Shown: one piece after another, positions 23,548 through 35,817 of the stretch
How positions within the stretch are numbered: position 1 is the stretch's first letter
How the letters are laid out: every line of letters begins with the position of its first letter
Assembly: GCF_026210795.1 (NCBI RefSeq)
Contig: NC_089436.1
Location: forward strand, 1,426,001 to 1,490,000
Length of the DNA: 64,000 nucleotides
DNA from: Rhizophagus irregularis
Lineage: Eukaryota; Glomeromycota; Glomeromycetes; Glomerales; Glomeraceae
Reading direction: 5' to 3'
Notes under the pieces: model-generated
What the model was told of the DNA's origin: nothing
The model's database searches: none
Seen by the model: the letters and a program-made list of their open reading frames with translations, nothing else
Made by a program: the position numbers and the translations under genes

Positions 23548-24954
23548 ATGGGTTGCCATTCCAGCAAACATTTACCCCGTGAATTAACAGAAATAGATCC
23601 TTTACCTACTAAAATTTGTCCAGCATGTAAACAACAACATACACAACGTGGATGGTGTCAGCCATGCGAAATAAAACGATTTAAAGAAGATTTTCATAAT
23701 TGGACAAGTGGAAACAATGACCTTGATAATATAATTAGACATTCTCAATTAAATACAACAGGTCCTCTAATGTTTTTAGAATGGATACCTTATGATAAAT
23801 TTGAAAATATCAAAGAAATAGATCGAGGTGGTTTCGGTGTTGTATACAAGGCAACTTGGGATCTTGGGCCTAAATTGTATTGGGATGATTCAAGACGTTA
23901 TTGGGTGCGTGAGGGTGAAAAACAGGTTGTTCTTAAACGTTTGCATAATTCTAATAATGCGAATGCAGAATTTTGGAATGAGGTATGTTAAATTATATCC
24001 TTAAATAATTTTGAATAAGAAAAAAATTATAAATATTTTTATTTTTAGCTCGACCGTCATCGATACAAACAAAATAAGTATATTCCTCGTTGTTATGGAT
24101 TTAGTAGATGCCCATCTACAAAAGATTATGTATTAGTGCTCGAATTAGTGGATGGAGATTTGAGGCATCATCTCAAGAAAAATTTCATAGATATTACATG
24201 GGAAAAAAAGCTGGGGATTGTTTATAACATTGCACACGGACTAATGACAATTCATAACGCTGGTTTAATTCATAGAAACTTTCACACCGGTAATATACTA
24301 AGACATTTTAATGGATCACAATTCTTAACTTATATTACAGATTTGGGACAATATAGACCTGCAAACAAACAAAATTACGATGACGTATATGGAGTTTTAG
24401 CTTATGTGGCCCCCGAAGTTTTACGTGGTGAAGAATATACTGAGGCCTCTGACGTATATAGTTTTAGTATAATTATGTGGGAAATTGCATCAGGGCAGAA
24501 GCCATTTTATGATCGTCCACATAATGCGGAACTCGCACGGGAAATATGTAATGGGCTTCGACCATCAATAATAATGGAAACTCCACAATGCTATGTCGAG
24601 CTTATGGAAAAATGCTGGAATGCAGACCCTAAAGAACGTCCAGATATTAGAGAGTTGGAAAAATCCTTGATGTCATGGGGCTGGCATATGGGAATGTCAC
24701 AGAAACATAGCGTATCTGATCAATTTATTTCTGCTGAGAAAGAAAGATTGCGATTATTAGAACACCTCGGTTCTCAGCTAGAACCCTTCAAGAAACCGCA
24801 TCCAGAATCTTTTTATAAAAGCCGTCTTTTGAACTTTCCCGATTTACCAAAACCTCGAAATCTTTACGATAGCACCAGTGATTCTAAAGATCAAATTCAT
24901 TCGATTTCTGGAATTTCTAGTGATGATGATAATACTGTAACTAAATATCAATGA
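23548..24954 (+). CDS. TKL-like kinase-fold protein, probable pseudokinase, lipid-anchored
   Basis: Two exons (23548-23982, 24049-24954), 446 residues. The N-terminus MGCHSS fits an N-myristoylation site (Gly2, Ser6) with a palmitoylatable Cys3, so membrane anchoring is likely. A small zinc ribbon follows (CPAC at 24-27, CQPC at 37-40), then a segment around NWTSGN typical, as I recall, of Rhizophagus TKL kinases. Kinase fold: glycine loop DRGGFGVVYKA (about 92-102), lysine in QVVLKRL (Lys130), APE-type AYVAPEVLRGEEY and DVYSFSIIMWEIASG. The HRD triad reads HRN (Asn at about 222), so the catalytic aspartate is missing, and DFG is DLG (Asp243 kept). This suggests a scaffold or an allosteric regulator and not an active kinase. 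The Ser/Thr-rich tail has an acidic SSDDDN end. Confidence 0.88.
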
Positions 24955-26282
24955 AACTTTGTTCAAGAAATGGCTTAAATACCTTCGAAAATTGCTCCTA
25001 ACAAATCCAACTTACAGTGAGGAAGACTTCAAAGAAGGCACAGATTAATTTCAAAGTTGTAGTTGGTTATAATTTATGAAACTGGACTAACCTGTAATTA
25101 CTGTGTATTATAACTTTTATCTTATAGTAAGTTTCATAATGATCAGGGGTGGGCTTTATTTGTGAATTATTGAACATTTGTTGAGTTAATTTCTTTTATT
25201 TAACTTTAATTTCTTTCTTTTGGAAAAAAAAAAAAAAATCTTACAAAAAGATAACAAATATGGAATTAATAAGGGAAGAACCAATTTAAAATACTAAAGT
25301 TTCGTATTTGATTAATTTATTTTCCTTGAACATTTCCGGACAATTTTATTTATAACTATTTTAGATTTATGAACATTTCATTTTCTCATTCATAATTAGA
25401 ATACTAATTACATTAATCTCTCAAATTTGTAAATTAGACATTAAAATTTTTTTTTTTAAATATTTTTTTTATTGTATTTTTAGAATAATGTTTAACTTTC
25501 TTAATTATTTTCACTTTTATTGAAAAAAATAGATATACAATGCACATAATTTCACATAAAAATAAATTATAATGAATAATTAATGGTTTATTATATTCAT
25601 TGAAATAAATGGATAATTCACATTTATCTAACAATATAATTAATTTCTAAGATATTTACCACTGGAATTTGATTAATAATAACATTAGTTAATAGCAATA
25701 TGTTTGTAATTTTAAAAAAATAAAAACGCTTTGCACAATATTTAGTAATATATACTATAGTAATTTAATAGATTAGAACCTAGAACTTTCAATTAAATTA
25801 GAATAAAAAAAAAATAAAGTTAAAAAGATTTGCAATTATTTGTTTAGCAATAAAGAGATAAAGAGATTATCGATATTTTACAATTATTTGAATATAAATA
25901 TTAGTGGTTAAAAAATGTATTAGTAAATTCAGCAGTTTTAATTAATAATTTAGTAGTTCATTTTAAAATTTTTATATTTTTTCTTTTGCATTACTGGTAA
26001 AGTTAACAAAAAGTATCATTTTTTATTATTCATTTCCTAAAAAATATATATATATTTTCTCTATAATACATGTGAAGTTGAATAATGAAATGGAAAAAGT
26101 CAGTAAATTATTTTATCTAACATTGTATTAATCACATAATACCATAATAATTGGAATTCTTAATTATAATGAGAAATTTATTTATATTATTACTGATACA
26201 ATAAAAAAATTGTTTTTTAATTATCTAATTTGACATGAAATTTTTTATATTATTTTTTTAAATGTATTTAATTATAAACTTT
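24955..26282. other. Gene-free AT-rich spacer
   Basis: About 1.3 kb of very AT-rich sequence between two gene 3' ends (kinase-like gene on plus, eIF1A on minus). No open frame with protein-like content and no inverted repeat found. Confidence 0.5.
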
Positions 26283-27071
26283 TCAGATCTAAAAAAAAAG
26301 AGAGATTCAAAAATTAGCAATTTAACAAAAAATGCGTAAATTTTAACTAAAAAAAGTTAAGGGAAATACCTCATCAATATCGAAATCGACATCACCATCT
26401 TCTTGACCAAAAGTGTCGGTTTCATTAATTTTAGCTAATAAAAACAAAAAAGGTTGTAAATAATTATATAAGTAAGAACTCAAAGATTCCGAAAAGATAA
26501 TCATTATACCATTTTCCGGTAATTCGCCATATGTTTTTAAATTTCTGGCTTCTTCAGTTGTATATTTTAAAATAACGTCGGCTTTGGCGTCTTGATAATC
26601 ACGAAGAGAAATCAAAATAATATCTCCTTGATTGATCCATACCTTGAGATAAAAGTATTAATAAAAAGATATTAGATAAAAAAAATATCATATTGGTAAA
26701 CTCCTTTACCTTTTTCCGTAGTTTTCCACGGATATGTGCTAAGCGTTTCTCGCCATCAAAGCATTGAGCTTCTAAACGACCATTACCTAACATTTTTACC
26801 ACTTGTGCATATTCTATTATTGAGATTAGAAAAATTGAAAGGTATTAAATTAGAAAAGTAATTAATTTCCTCCAAATAATAAAAATTACTAGTATTTAAA
26901 ATTACCTTGACCATCCTCCTTAAAGATCAATTCTCTTTTTTCAGATTCGTTTTCGTTCTTACCCCTTCGTCTATTTTTTCCTCCCTAAAAAGCGATCAAA
27001 TTTGTTAAATCAAGTTTTAATGGATATAATTTCCAAAGTTATTCACTCACTTTTCCTTTATTTTTGGGCAT
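26283..27071 (-). CDS. EIF1A: Translation initiation factor eIF1A
   Basis: Binds the 40S A-site and promotes scanning and start-codon choice. Six exons: 27071-27051, 26984-26906, 26813-26710, 26642-26510, 26434-26370 and 26288-26283, making 135 residues. The sequence is nearly identical to animal and fungal eIF1A: basic N-terminal tail [20 protein letters not shown], the OB fold ([42 protein letters not shown]) and the acidic C-terminal tail. The last coding exon is only ATCTGA (one Ile codon and the stop), giving the ending DFDIDEI, which matches the DDI-type ending of the family. Reading through the preceding intron would instead add FPLTFFS, which does not match. Confidence 0.93.
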
Positions 27072-28049
27072 GTTGACAAAAAATTTGTTTTTTCGCGCTT
27101 GCTTGCAAAAAAGTAGTACCTTTATGAAAGAAAGTTTTTTATTTTAGTTTTGTGGAATTTTGGGAGCCTTATATAGTAAAATGTCGGAATAATACAAAAT
27201 TTTTTAAAATCCGGTGTCTATTCATCACTATAATATGACAAATATGGTATAACTATGCCTTAATTTGATCTAACGTTATAACGCCCGCCCAAAATTAATT
27301 TGTAATTATCAACTTGATTGGATAATAGATTTTTCACGCAGCAACGCAGCAACGCAGCAATTCAATGACCAGCAAAGCACGTCATACCTTCGCTACGCTC
27401 CGAACTGTAAGAAAAAATTGAAGATTGAGATAGTTACGAAATTTACGTACAAATTCGTAAAGAAAGAAAGTATATTAAAAAACTTTTTTTTTTTCTTTTA
27501 TTTTTTTCTTTTTATTTTATTAATTGAATGATTTCGAAAATAAATATGGCATTAAAATATATTTATTAAGGAAATTGTTAAAATTGTTAAAAAGAAACCA
27601 ATCCTATATACATTCATTAATAATAATAAATAATTTTTGAAATATTATATAATACTATGGATTTTATATTTAATCAGCTAATAACTATTTAATATTAAAA
27701 TAAATCTTCATATTGTAAGCAGAGAAAAAATATCTCTTTGAATTAAAATTTTTTTTTGGGTTTTGTACAATTTGTCAAAAGGAAAGAAACTTGAATAGGT
27801 TATAAAGTTCTATGTGGTAATATAAAGAAATAGATATCAAGAGAGGAAGGTTCTATAGATAAATACTTAATGCTGAGATAAGTAAAGCGAACCAAATAAA
27901 ATAAAAATAAATTGTTAATAAAGTTCAAGTTTTTAAAATAAAATAAAGATAATGCAAATAAACAATAAAAAGTAAATAATGATATAATAATGATAATAAT
28001 AATGATAATAATAATAATAAAATAATAAGTATTCGATACCCTATTAGAA
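27072..28049. other. eIF1A promoter side and spacer
   Basis: About 1 kb. Near 27340-27360 the word GCAACGCA is repeated three times (GCAGCAACGCAGCAACGCAG), a short tandem repeat. The rest is AT-rich, including an AATAATAATGATAAT run near 27980-28020. No gene. Confidence 0.5.
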
Positions 28050-29228
28050 TCAAGGGGTTAGAACAACGCGTATGCGGTATTCATCTAATAATTTCATTAA
28101 TTCACTGTCAGCTCCAAGGTATACTTGTTCCTAAATATGATAACGAGAATTATTAATGATATGTTAAGGATGATTGAACATGCAAAAATAAAGATAAAAA
28201 ATTATTTCTTTCGTGAAATTATAATATTAAAATCAATAGCCAACCTCTTGTGAAAATGTCACTTGTGCATTGATAGGTGCACCATATTTGTCAAGATAAA
28301 ATCTTAAAAGAGTGACATCACCATAACGAATGTTTTGCATTATCAACATATTATATGTTTTTTTAAGTCTCACGTCAGTGATGAGCCATTCATTTCGACG
28401 ACTATTATTATGTGATCTTTCACCCGGTACAGATCTTCCAGAACGACCCGCAAATTTTGCATTCATTCTTGCAGCATATTTTTGAAGGAATTGCAATTTC
28501 GGATTTGGATTCGTCATTAACTCTGAACCTTGATATTGAGTTGAAGCACACTTATAACATGGCATGTTCTGATTTGGTTGAAAATAACATTCATTACAAC
28601 AAGAACCTATTCCTGAAGTATTAGTATTAATAACAGGTGGATCTATATTAGGTGCTTTATCAAGTGAATATAAAACTGACCAATATGTAGGCCATCGTGA
28701 GTTTGTTTGACGCGAAGTCGGTGAAACTTTATTATTATTAGGTCCAGAGTTTGGAGCATCATTAGCATCAACAAAAAACTCATCTAAAATTCGATCGAGT
28801 AATTTTGGTGCACGATATTGTAAATGAGCTCCATATGCATATAGAACTAAGGAGCCCGACTTAACAGAAAGCCCATAGACATATCTAAGAAATAAGATAA
28901 GTTCTTTTTGAAAATGATTGCCAAGGTATTTACATGTTCGTGAAAAACGTGAATATTCTGGTAAAGTAAGGTTATATGAAATTCGAGTAATTAATTCAGC
29001 TGGAAGAGATAATAAAGTTGTATTTTCTTTTTGTGATAAGGGAGTTAATTGTGATACTGAAGAACCTATTGGAGATAAAATGACATCAGTCGACGTGGAC
29101 AAGTCTCGTGAAATATTCCTACTACTATTACTATTGTTATTATTATGCTGTGAACGAGGTGTTCCTTGGAATTGACGTAGTCTGTAACGTTGTTTGCAAC
29201 GTTGTTTAATTGAAGAATCCGCTTTCAT
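28050..29228 (-). CDS. F-box-like protein of unknown target
   Basis: Two exons (29228-28245 and 28130-28050), 354 residues. I start at MKADSS (29228), since the upstream in-frame leader is low-complexity. An Asn/Ser-rich N-terminal tail is followed by an F-box-like motif at about 70-105 (LLSLPAELITRISYNLTLPE, then YSRFSRTCKYL), which would dock on Skp1 of an SCF ubiquitin ligase. The middle has a cysteine cluster (CCNECYF ... CYKCAS) that could bind a metal. The C-terminal third (WLITDVRLKKTYNMLIMQN ... YGDVTLLRFYLDKYG) resembles no family I can name. The final exon ends LLDEYRIRVVLTP. A substrate cannot be inferred. Confidence 0.75.
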
Positions 29229-30717
29229 TTTGATAAATAAACTGAGATGACTAAAGGAGATCCTTTTTTTTTTAATAAACAAAAACTTCAAAAATAAGCG
29301 ATGAGTGGTGAATTCAGAATTTTGTGTGTACCATGAAGGTTACTTAAACTCTTATGGTCTCACACGAAAAAAAAAAGCGAAATATGTAGTGAAAGAAGAT
29401 TAAAATATGTATGTGGCCATCAGGGCGCAAAATACTTTTTGGCGTATAGATAGATTTCCGGTGTCTAGTAAATCTTCCGGAATATTTTTTTTTTTGAAAT
29501 CGGAAAAATTTTCCGGCTATAAAATTTAATCTTTAATTTATATAGATTAAAACTTAAATTCTTTAACTGGTATATGTGAATGGTGTTAAGTTTTTTTTAA
29601 CCTTTTAATTATGATGAGTCAGGAGAATTCTATTTTGGTGGACTGGAATTTAATATAAATTAAAAATTAGTAGTTTTTTTTTTCAGTGAATTGCATTACA
29701 CAATCAAAATAAGATTCATTTTTGAAAAACCGTCAAACTAGTTAATCTTCGCGACACAATGCAACTTGATTGTTTCACAGACTTCTACAAAAAGAAAAAA
29801 AGAGATTGAAAACCAGTAAGAAATGGATTATTCGTGTACCTATTCGGAAATTTTCCAAACACGGTTTATTTTGATATAAATGATTTTTTTTTTTATAATC
29901 CTAAGCCATAATACATTACGGACGAGTTATTGGACATCGGGAAATAAAATTGGATTGACATCGGAATTAAGCTTGATTAATATATATTGTAGATAATGTA
30001 TATAATGTTAATTTATGCAAATACCTATCAATACGCAAAGCATTACCAAAAATACATCCAAAAAAGAAACTACAATTAGTTACAAAATATTGATATTTTA
30101 TAAATAAAAATGTCAAGTTAAAGCATCCCATTTGGAAATTATAAAAGGAAATATAAAAAAAAATCTTTTTCTTAAAAAAAAAAATTACTTTGATTTACCA
30201 TAAATATTTATTATAAACTTATAATCCTAAAATATAATATGCTAATAATGTTTGGAAAAAACTCGATTTTCCCCACTTTTCATTAAATATAAAAAGTTAA
30301 CGCCCAATCATACACGATTATCAATTATGTAAAATCTTAACTAAACAAATTCTAGAAAAGCACTAGCCTATTTAGTTGAGAATTCCCATAGCATTTTATT
30401 TCCCTAAAAATAATCCTCCGCACTGATAATTTCGCTGCGGATTTATTTATAAATAGATTTTACTTTATTTATATATATAATAAATATTTATGTTTACATT
30501 AAATCATTTACTAATAAGTGAAAGTGAAGAAAAAAAACATGGCAGACACGCAAGCACATGAATTAGTTAGACATGTGTCACGGCTTGATCACGGACTTTA
30601 ACTTTTTACATTGACCGAAATTTATATAAAAATCACTTGACATCTACGTGACACGATCTACGGATAAATTGATATAAAACGACTTTGATTTACTATATTG
30701 AAAAAAATAAGACTTCA
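29229..30717. other. Divergent spacer between F-box-like and RER1 genes
   Basis: About 1.5 kb and AT-rich. Near 29455-29515 there are repeated TTTCCGG/CCGGAA words, possibly GC-rich promoter sites of the F-box-like gene. Just before RER1, GACATCTACGTGACACGA-type sequence near 30640 resembles an ACGTG site. No gene. Confidence 0.45.
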
Positions 30718-31644
30718 ATGATGTCAACGTCAAGCTCTCTTGATTCAGCAGAATCAAATGGATCTAATGTTTGGGCTTATAAAGCAGCTTTTGATAAAGT
30801 ATGTATACTATGAATTTTCTTTTTAAAAATAAATTATTAATACTTATTTTAACTCTTTTTTTCCCTGAAATAGCGGTATCAAAAATTTTTAGATGAAGTA
30901 ACTCCATATTATGCGTATAGATGGATTGGCACTGTTGTCATATTGGGATTATTCATGCTACGCATTTTCATATTACAAGGTTTTTACATAGTAACTTATG
31001 TAAGTTTTACACTTTCATTGTGTTGCTCTTAAAGTGATCTTTTGATAAATGTAAATTTGAAACCGAATTATATTAAATCATTTTATTCAATTTATTAGGC
31101 GTTGGGGATTTATCTTCTTAATCTTTTCCTCGCTTTTCTACAACCTAAATTTGATCCGTCATTAGAAATGGATATTACAGAAAACGAGGGAGAAGAGGGA
31201 CCCTCACTACCCACTCAGGCTGACGAAGAATTTAAGCCTTTTATTCGAAGATTACCCGAATTCAAATTTTGGTATAAATTATTATTTTTATGATATGAAA
31301 TATTTATACGTGAGAAAATATTTTCAATTGTCTTAATTCCTTTTTAATTGAATTTTTATAGGTATTCCTCAACGAAAGCTATTGTTATATCTTTATTTTG
31401 CACCTTTTTCCCATTCTTTGACATACCAGTTTTTTGGCCGATTCTTCTTATATATTTCTGTATTCTTTTTGCTATTACAATGAAACGACAGATAAAGCAT
31501 ATGAGGAAATACAAGTAAGTTTTTTTTATTTAAGAGTTTACAAAGAGAAAATTTTATATTTTATTAACTTTTTTGTTTGTTTGTTTTCTAAATAGTTATG
31601 TTCCATTTGATATTGGTAAAAAGGCATATAATGGTAAAAAATAA
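30718..31644 (+). CDS. RER1: Golgi-to-ER retrieval receptor RER1
   Basis: Returns membrane proteins that escape to the Golgi back to the ER by COPI vesicles. Five exons (30718-30798, 30874-30999, 31099-31271, 31362-31514, 31596-31644), 193 residues. Conserved words are present: [16 protein letters not shown] at the first segment, [19 protein letters not shown] with the second and third segments, an acidic loop [20 protein letters not shown], and a fourth hydrophobic region before [20 protein letters not shown]. Four membrane spans in a W shape are expected. The sequence ends with a short basic tail KKAYNGKK. Start is at the first of two adjacent ATGs. Confidence 0.95.
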
Positions 31645-32219
31645 CCAAAAATGAGTGTTATAATTCAATGAATCAAATAAAACTTTGATTCATGTATTAA
31701 TACACCATTTATTTTATTTTATATATCACAATAATAGAGTATACATTATAATCAATATTCAAAACTAACTTTATTTTTTTTTTTTAAAAAAAATTGGGGT
31801 AACTTTTAAAAGAACAAAATAATGAATCATCTAACAATGTGAATGTTAGTTTGGGTGAGATATAAAACCTTTATGTTCTTTTTTATTTTCATATATTTGT
31901 ATACTTTATATTTCGTACTGTTGTGTATCAAATTAATTTTCCCGAATTGTTAAAATATTAGTATAATATAGAAATTATAGGTTTTTTTTTTAAAAAAAAA
32001 AAAAAATATCTATAAAACCAATTTTTTATATTAAAATCAGTACAATAATTTAATGTGGACCATTTATATAAATGAATTAATAATATGTGAAAGCTTGAAA
32101 GCTGTATAATAAATACTGTAATTAATTCTTCATATAAAAGTCATGTGATGGTTCGGAAATTTTATCATAATCACATGAGTATCTGTGATGCATCTTTTAT
32201 TCTTTATTTTATAACAAAA
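31645..32219. other. AT-rich spacer
   Basis: Between RER1 and the Fpg/Nei gene on the same strand. Long A/T runs, one near 31985-32005. A GTCATGTGATGG site at about 32140 lies just upstream of the Fpg/Nei start. No gene. Confidence 0.45.
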
Positions 32220-33510
32220 ATGCCTGAGCTTCCAGAAGTTCACCGTGCCGAGAGGGCTTGTAACGCAAATGTAGTTGGAAAAAAAATTGTTAAAGTTGAA
32301 GCGGTATGATCAAGTTTATTTTATTTATTTATTGATGTAACAAATATTTTCAAACTCTTTTTTTTAATACTTTTAAGCAAGAAGACAAGTTAATTTTTGG
32401 CAATATTTCGAAGGGTGAATTCGAACGTAGTTTATTAAATAAGTTTGTTGTAAATACTGGTCGCTGGGGAAAATATTTCTATTTTGGTAAGTAAAATTTG
32501 TTCGTTTTGATTAATGGCGCGTATCTTGATTTATATTTTGTCAATTATTAGAAATGAATGAAAGTCCAAACCCCGTCTTTCATTTCGGAATGACTGGAGA
32601 TATCTATGTATGTATTGTTTTATTTTTAATCATATTGGCCTAATTTATTTATTATAGTATAAATTTTCCTCATAGTTTAAGGATCAAGAGACATTTTCTT
32701 ATCGTAGTAAACGATCCAAAAATGATCCAAATGAATGGCCTCCTAAATTTTGGAAATTCATTCTTACATTCGAAGACTCGTCTAATGTATATACTGAAAA
32801 AATTATGATGGCATTTTCTGATGTACGTAGATTAGCAAGAGTATTTCTTACTATCAACTCACCATTACAAGATGTTCCTATATCAAAATTAGGATTTGAT
32901 CCTCTGCAGAGCATGCCTAATATTCAGAAATTCAGTGAATTGATTTTGAAGCGAAAATGCCCGATCAAAGCTTTATTGTTAGATCAACAATTTTCTGCAG
33001 GGGTTGGTAATTGGGTTGCGGACGAAGTATTGTTCCAATCACATATTCATCCCAATCAGCACGCAAATACTCTCAGCAAAGAACAAATTGAAACGCTGCA
33101 TGAGAAATTAGTTTATGTTTGTAAGACAGCTGTTGATGTAAATGCTGAAGCGCGATTATTTCCTAACAGTTGGCTATTTCATTATAGATGGAATAAGAGA
33201 AATAAGAATGGGGCATTTATGCCGAATGGAGAACAAATCATATTTGAAACCGTAGGTGGTAGAACTACCGCTATTGTATCGAGTGTACAAAAGTTACCTG
33301 AAGGTACAGCAAATTCGCGTTTACATGCTTCTACTAGTACAGTAAGTTTACTTTTATACTCATGTTTCAATTTATCATTTACTGATTACGTTACTTATGC
33401 ATAACATCTATTCCTTATTTGTTAACCCCAAAAAGCTAATACGTCAAAAACGCAAGATTATCACGGTTGGCGATAATAAGTCAACCGAAAAGCGGTCTCG
33501 AAAGACGTAA
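32220..33510 (+). CDS. Zincless Fpg/Nei-type DNA glycosylase
   Basis: Excises oxidised bases and nicks the abasic site. Five exons (32220-32303, 32378-32486, 32552-32607, 32676-33341, 33436-33510), 329 residues. The start MPELPEV is the family signature: after Met removal, Pro1 is the Schiff-base nucleophile and Glu2 assists. The helix-two-turn-helix lies in FSAGVGNWVADEVLFQSHIH. There is no four-cysteine zinc finger; instead VGGRTTAIVSSVQKLP resembles the zincless finger of plant and fungal Fpg and animal NEIL1, with Arg in GGRTTA as the base-flipping contact. FHFGMTGDIY carries the conserved core strand. A basic tail (RQKRKII, KRSRKT) suggests nuclear localisation. Known relatives act on guanine oxidation products. 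Confidence 0.93.
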
Positions 33511-33816
33511 ATGATCTGTAGAATTATGATTTGTGGAATTAGATTCGACGAAATTAAGTATCGAGACTTTGATATGACTAAGTAAATCAACAGATACGCA
33601 TAATTCGCATGTCAAAAGACAGTTTTCTATACTTCTTTTTTTTTTTATTATGAACCACTTTTAACATCGTACAATAAATATTAATGCAAATAAAGCTCAA
33701 ACCCTTTGGCCAATCAAATCATTGGAAATTCCATTGGTCAAAATGTGACACGAAACTATCACAAAGTAGTAACATTTGAGGCTAGCCAATCGAGCCCGAT
33801 AATTTCAATTTTAATA
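33511..33816. promoter_or_regulatory. Upstream region of the mitochondrial rescue factor with CCAAT boxes
   Basis: CCAAT at 33710-33714 and 33786-33790 and ATTGG at 33721-33725 and 33733-33737 form a cluster of four CCAAT-type boxes within 110 bases of the start at 33817. The longest open frame (from 33706) would run through these boxes, which favours the later start. Confidence 0.55.
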
Positions 33817-34534
33817 ATGTCATTAATAACGCGTTCTCTTCTTCACAATTTACAACTACGTCAACCCATTATTATTTATAATTTAAGATATAAAACTCAT
33901 ATATTTCGTTATAAATTATTTCAAGAATTTAATACAACAAAATTACAAAATCAATTAATTTTAAAAAAGAGTTTATTTACAAGTAATTCATTATTTTCTG
34001 ATGAATCAATTATTGATAATTCTATAGTAGAGCCAACAAATGTTATCAAAGAAAATAACAAAAGTAAAAAACAAAGAATTGAAATTGAATTAAACGAACA
34101 AGATTTGATAGAATCATTTGTAAAGGGTTCAGGTAATGGTGGTCAAAAAATAAATACTACTTCAAATTGTGTGGATTTAAAACATATTCCAACGGGAATA
34201 AGAGTTCAGGTTAAAAAAAATTTTTTTAATACTCCTTATATTTAGTTTATGTAGGTACTAATTTGATAATTGTTCTTTTGTACAGTGTCAAAAAACAAGA
34301 TCATTACAACAAAATAGAAATATAGCAAGAAAAATTTTAATAGAAAAATTAGATAATTATTTTAATGGTGAATTGAGTAAATATAATTTAAAAAAAGAAA
34401 AAGTTAGAAAAAAACAATCGAAAAAAAAGAAAAGAACTAAAGAAAAGTATGGTGATAAAAATAAATCTGTTAAAGAAAATGAAGATTTTGAAGAGGATAT
34501 AAATAATATAAATAATACGATTAGTACTGGATAA
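33817..34534 (+). CDS. Mitochondrial ribosome-rescue factor, MTRFR (C12orf65)-like
   Basis: Rescues stalled mitochondrial ribosomes by hydrolysing peptidyl-tRNA. Two exons (33817-34209, 34286-34534), 213 residues. I choose the ATG at 33817 over one 37 codons upstream: the protein then starts [20 protein letters not shown], Arg-rich with no acidic residues, as a mitochondrial presequence should. The catalytic loop is [20 protein letters not shown] (GGQ at about 108-110), followed after the junction by [18 protein letters not shown], almost the MTRFR pattern. There is no codon-recognition domain, so it is not a canonical release factor. The C-terminal tail is strongly basic ([19 protein letters not shown]), as in ribosome-tunnel-binding rescue factors, then acidic. 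Confidence 0.92.
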
Positions 34535-34634
34535 AAAATAAATGAATTATTATTTTGAGATTTAAACACATTAAAAAATTTATTTATTTATTATAATATT
34601 ATTGATTATATTCATAAATTTTTATTTCAAATTC

Positions 34635-35817
34635 TTAAACAAGCAAAACTGCATTAACACACCCATCATTTTCGGGATTATTTGTCACTTTTAATTAAGT
34701 AAAAAGTTAGTATAAATATAGGAAAAAATATATATATAATTTTTATATGCTACGTACCTTGTGCATATTTACCCCAAACAACTTTACCAGAAGTTGTAAC
34801 AAGACCTAATTCGGAAACATTAACTTCAATGACGGTACCTTTAGTAAGTACACCCAACTGAGTATAAAGAGGACTTTGAGGATTTTTCTTTACACCAATG
34901 ATTGGTAAACAAAAAGTGGCTCCCAGCTCTGGATGTGTAACATGAGCTTTTTTATAACGTAATGCCATGGGTCTAATAAATCTCTCATATTTTGGTGGTT
35001 TACGAGTAAAACCATCTCCAACAAAAGTCGCTTTTGTGATCATACGTTTCCATTGTTTGGCTATATGTCAATAAAACAAAATTTTAAATCAATAAAATAA
35101 TCTTATCTTAATTTAAACAATTTATAAAAAAAGAATAACTTACTTCTATTTTTTCCAGTTTTAACAACTTTAAACATTTCATCTTCAGCGATGCCCCTAA
35201 CTTTAGGTAAGGGTACATTCCATTTGCCAGCTTTTTCTTTACGTTTTTGTTTTATCATATTTGACAATATTTTGGCTCTTTTTTGTCCTTCACGATCTAA
35301 TAAATATGCTGGTATTGCTCCTTCAGGTACTGCTTGATCATCTTTTTGTTTAGTTGATTTCTCTTGATGTTGTTTTATCCTTAATTTATAATCAAAAAAA
35401 AAAAATTATTAAACGTAAATCTTTTAAATCTTAGATAAAAAATTAATTGATTACAAATAAACTTACTTCTTCTTCATTTCTATCTTTTCTGCATGTCGCT
35501 TCTTATTATATAATTTTGCTCTTATACCATGAACTTTTTGTGCAAAAGCTGAAGTGCTATGAGCTTCACGTGCCTCCCTCTTTCGCCTTAATTCATTAAA
35601 TATAATCAACCGTTTTATTACTTAAAAATTCAAAAATTCAAGAATTATCAAAAAAAAAAAAAATTACATTACTTGCGCTCTTCGTAATCCAATCTTCGTC
35701 CATGTTTTTTAATGGATTCTTCAATATATTCGTTTTGCGGCTAATTTAAAGCATTAAATAATCAAATTTAATTTGTTGTTTTACTTCAATATTTTTAAAT
35801 TCAGGAATAATTACCAT
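34635..35817 (-). CDS. NSA2: Ribosome biogenesis protein NSA2
   Basis: Needed for 27S rRNA processing and pre-60S assembly in the nucleolus. Six coding exons: 35817-35815, 35740-35673, 35586-35467, 35379-35144, 35060-34758 and 34687-34635, totalling 260 residues, the family length. The first coding exon is only the ATG; exon 2 begins [20 protein letters not shown]. Conserved words follow: basic helix [80 protein letters not shown], then the tail [19 protein letters not shown]. Every junction restores conserved text, so the small exons are credible. Convergent with the rescue-factor gene and divergent from MAU2. Confidence 0.94.
35815..35817 (-). other. NSA2: Start-codon-only first coding exon of NSA2
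   Basis: The ATG is followed at once by a GTAATT donor; the acceptor TTAG lies just before CCGCAAAACG at 35740. The translated start Met-Pro-Gln-Asn is what the family shows. Confidence 0.8.
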
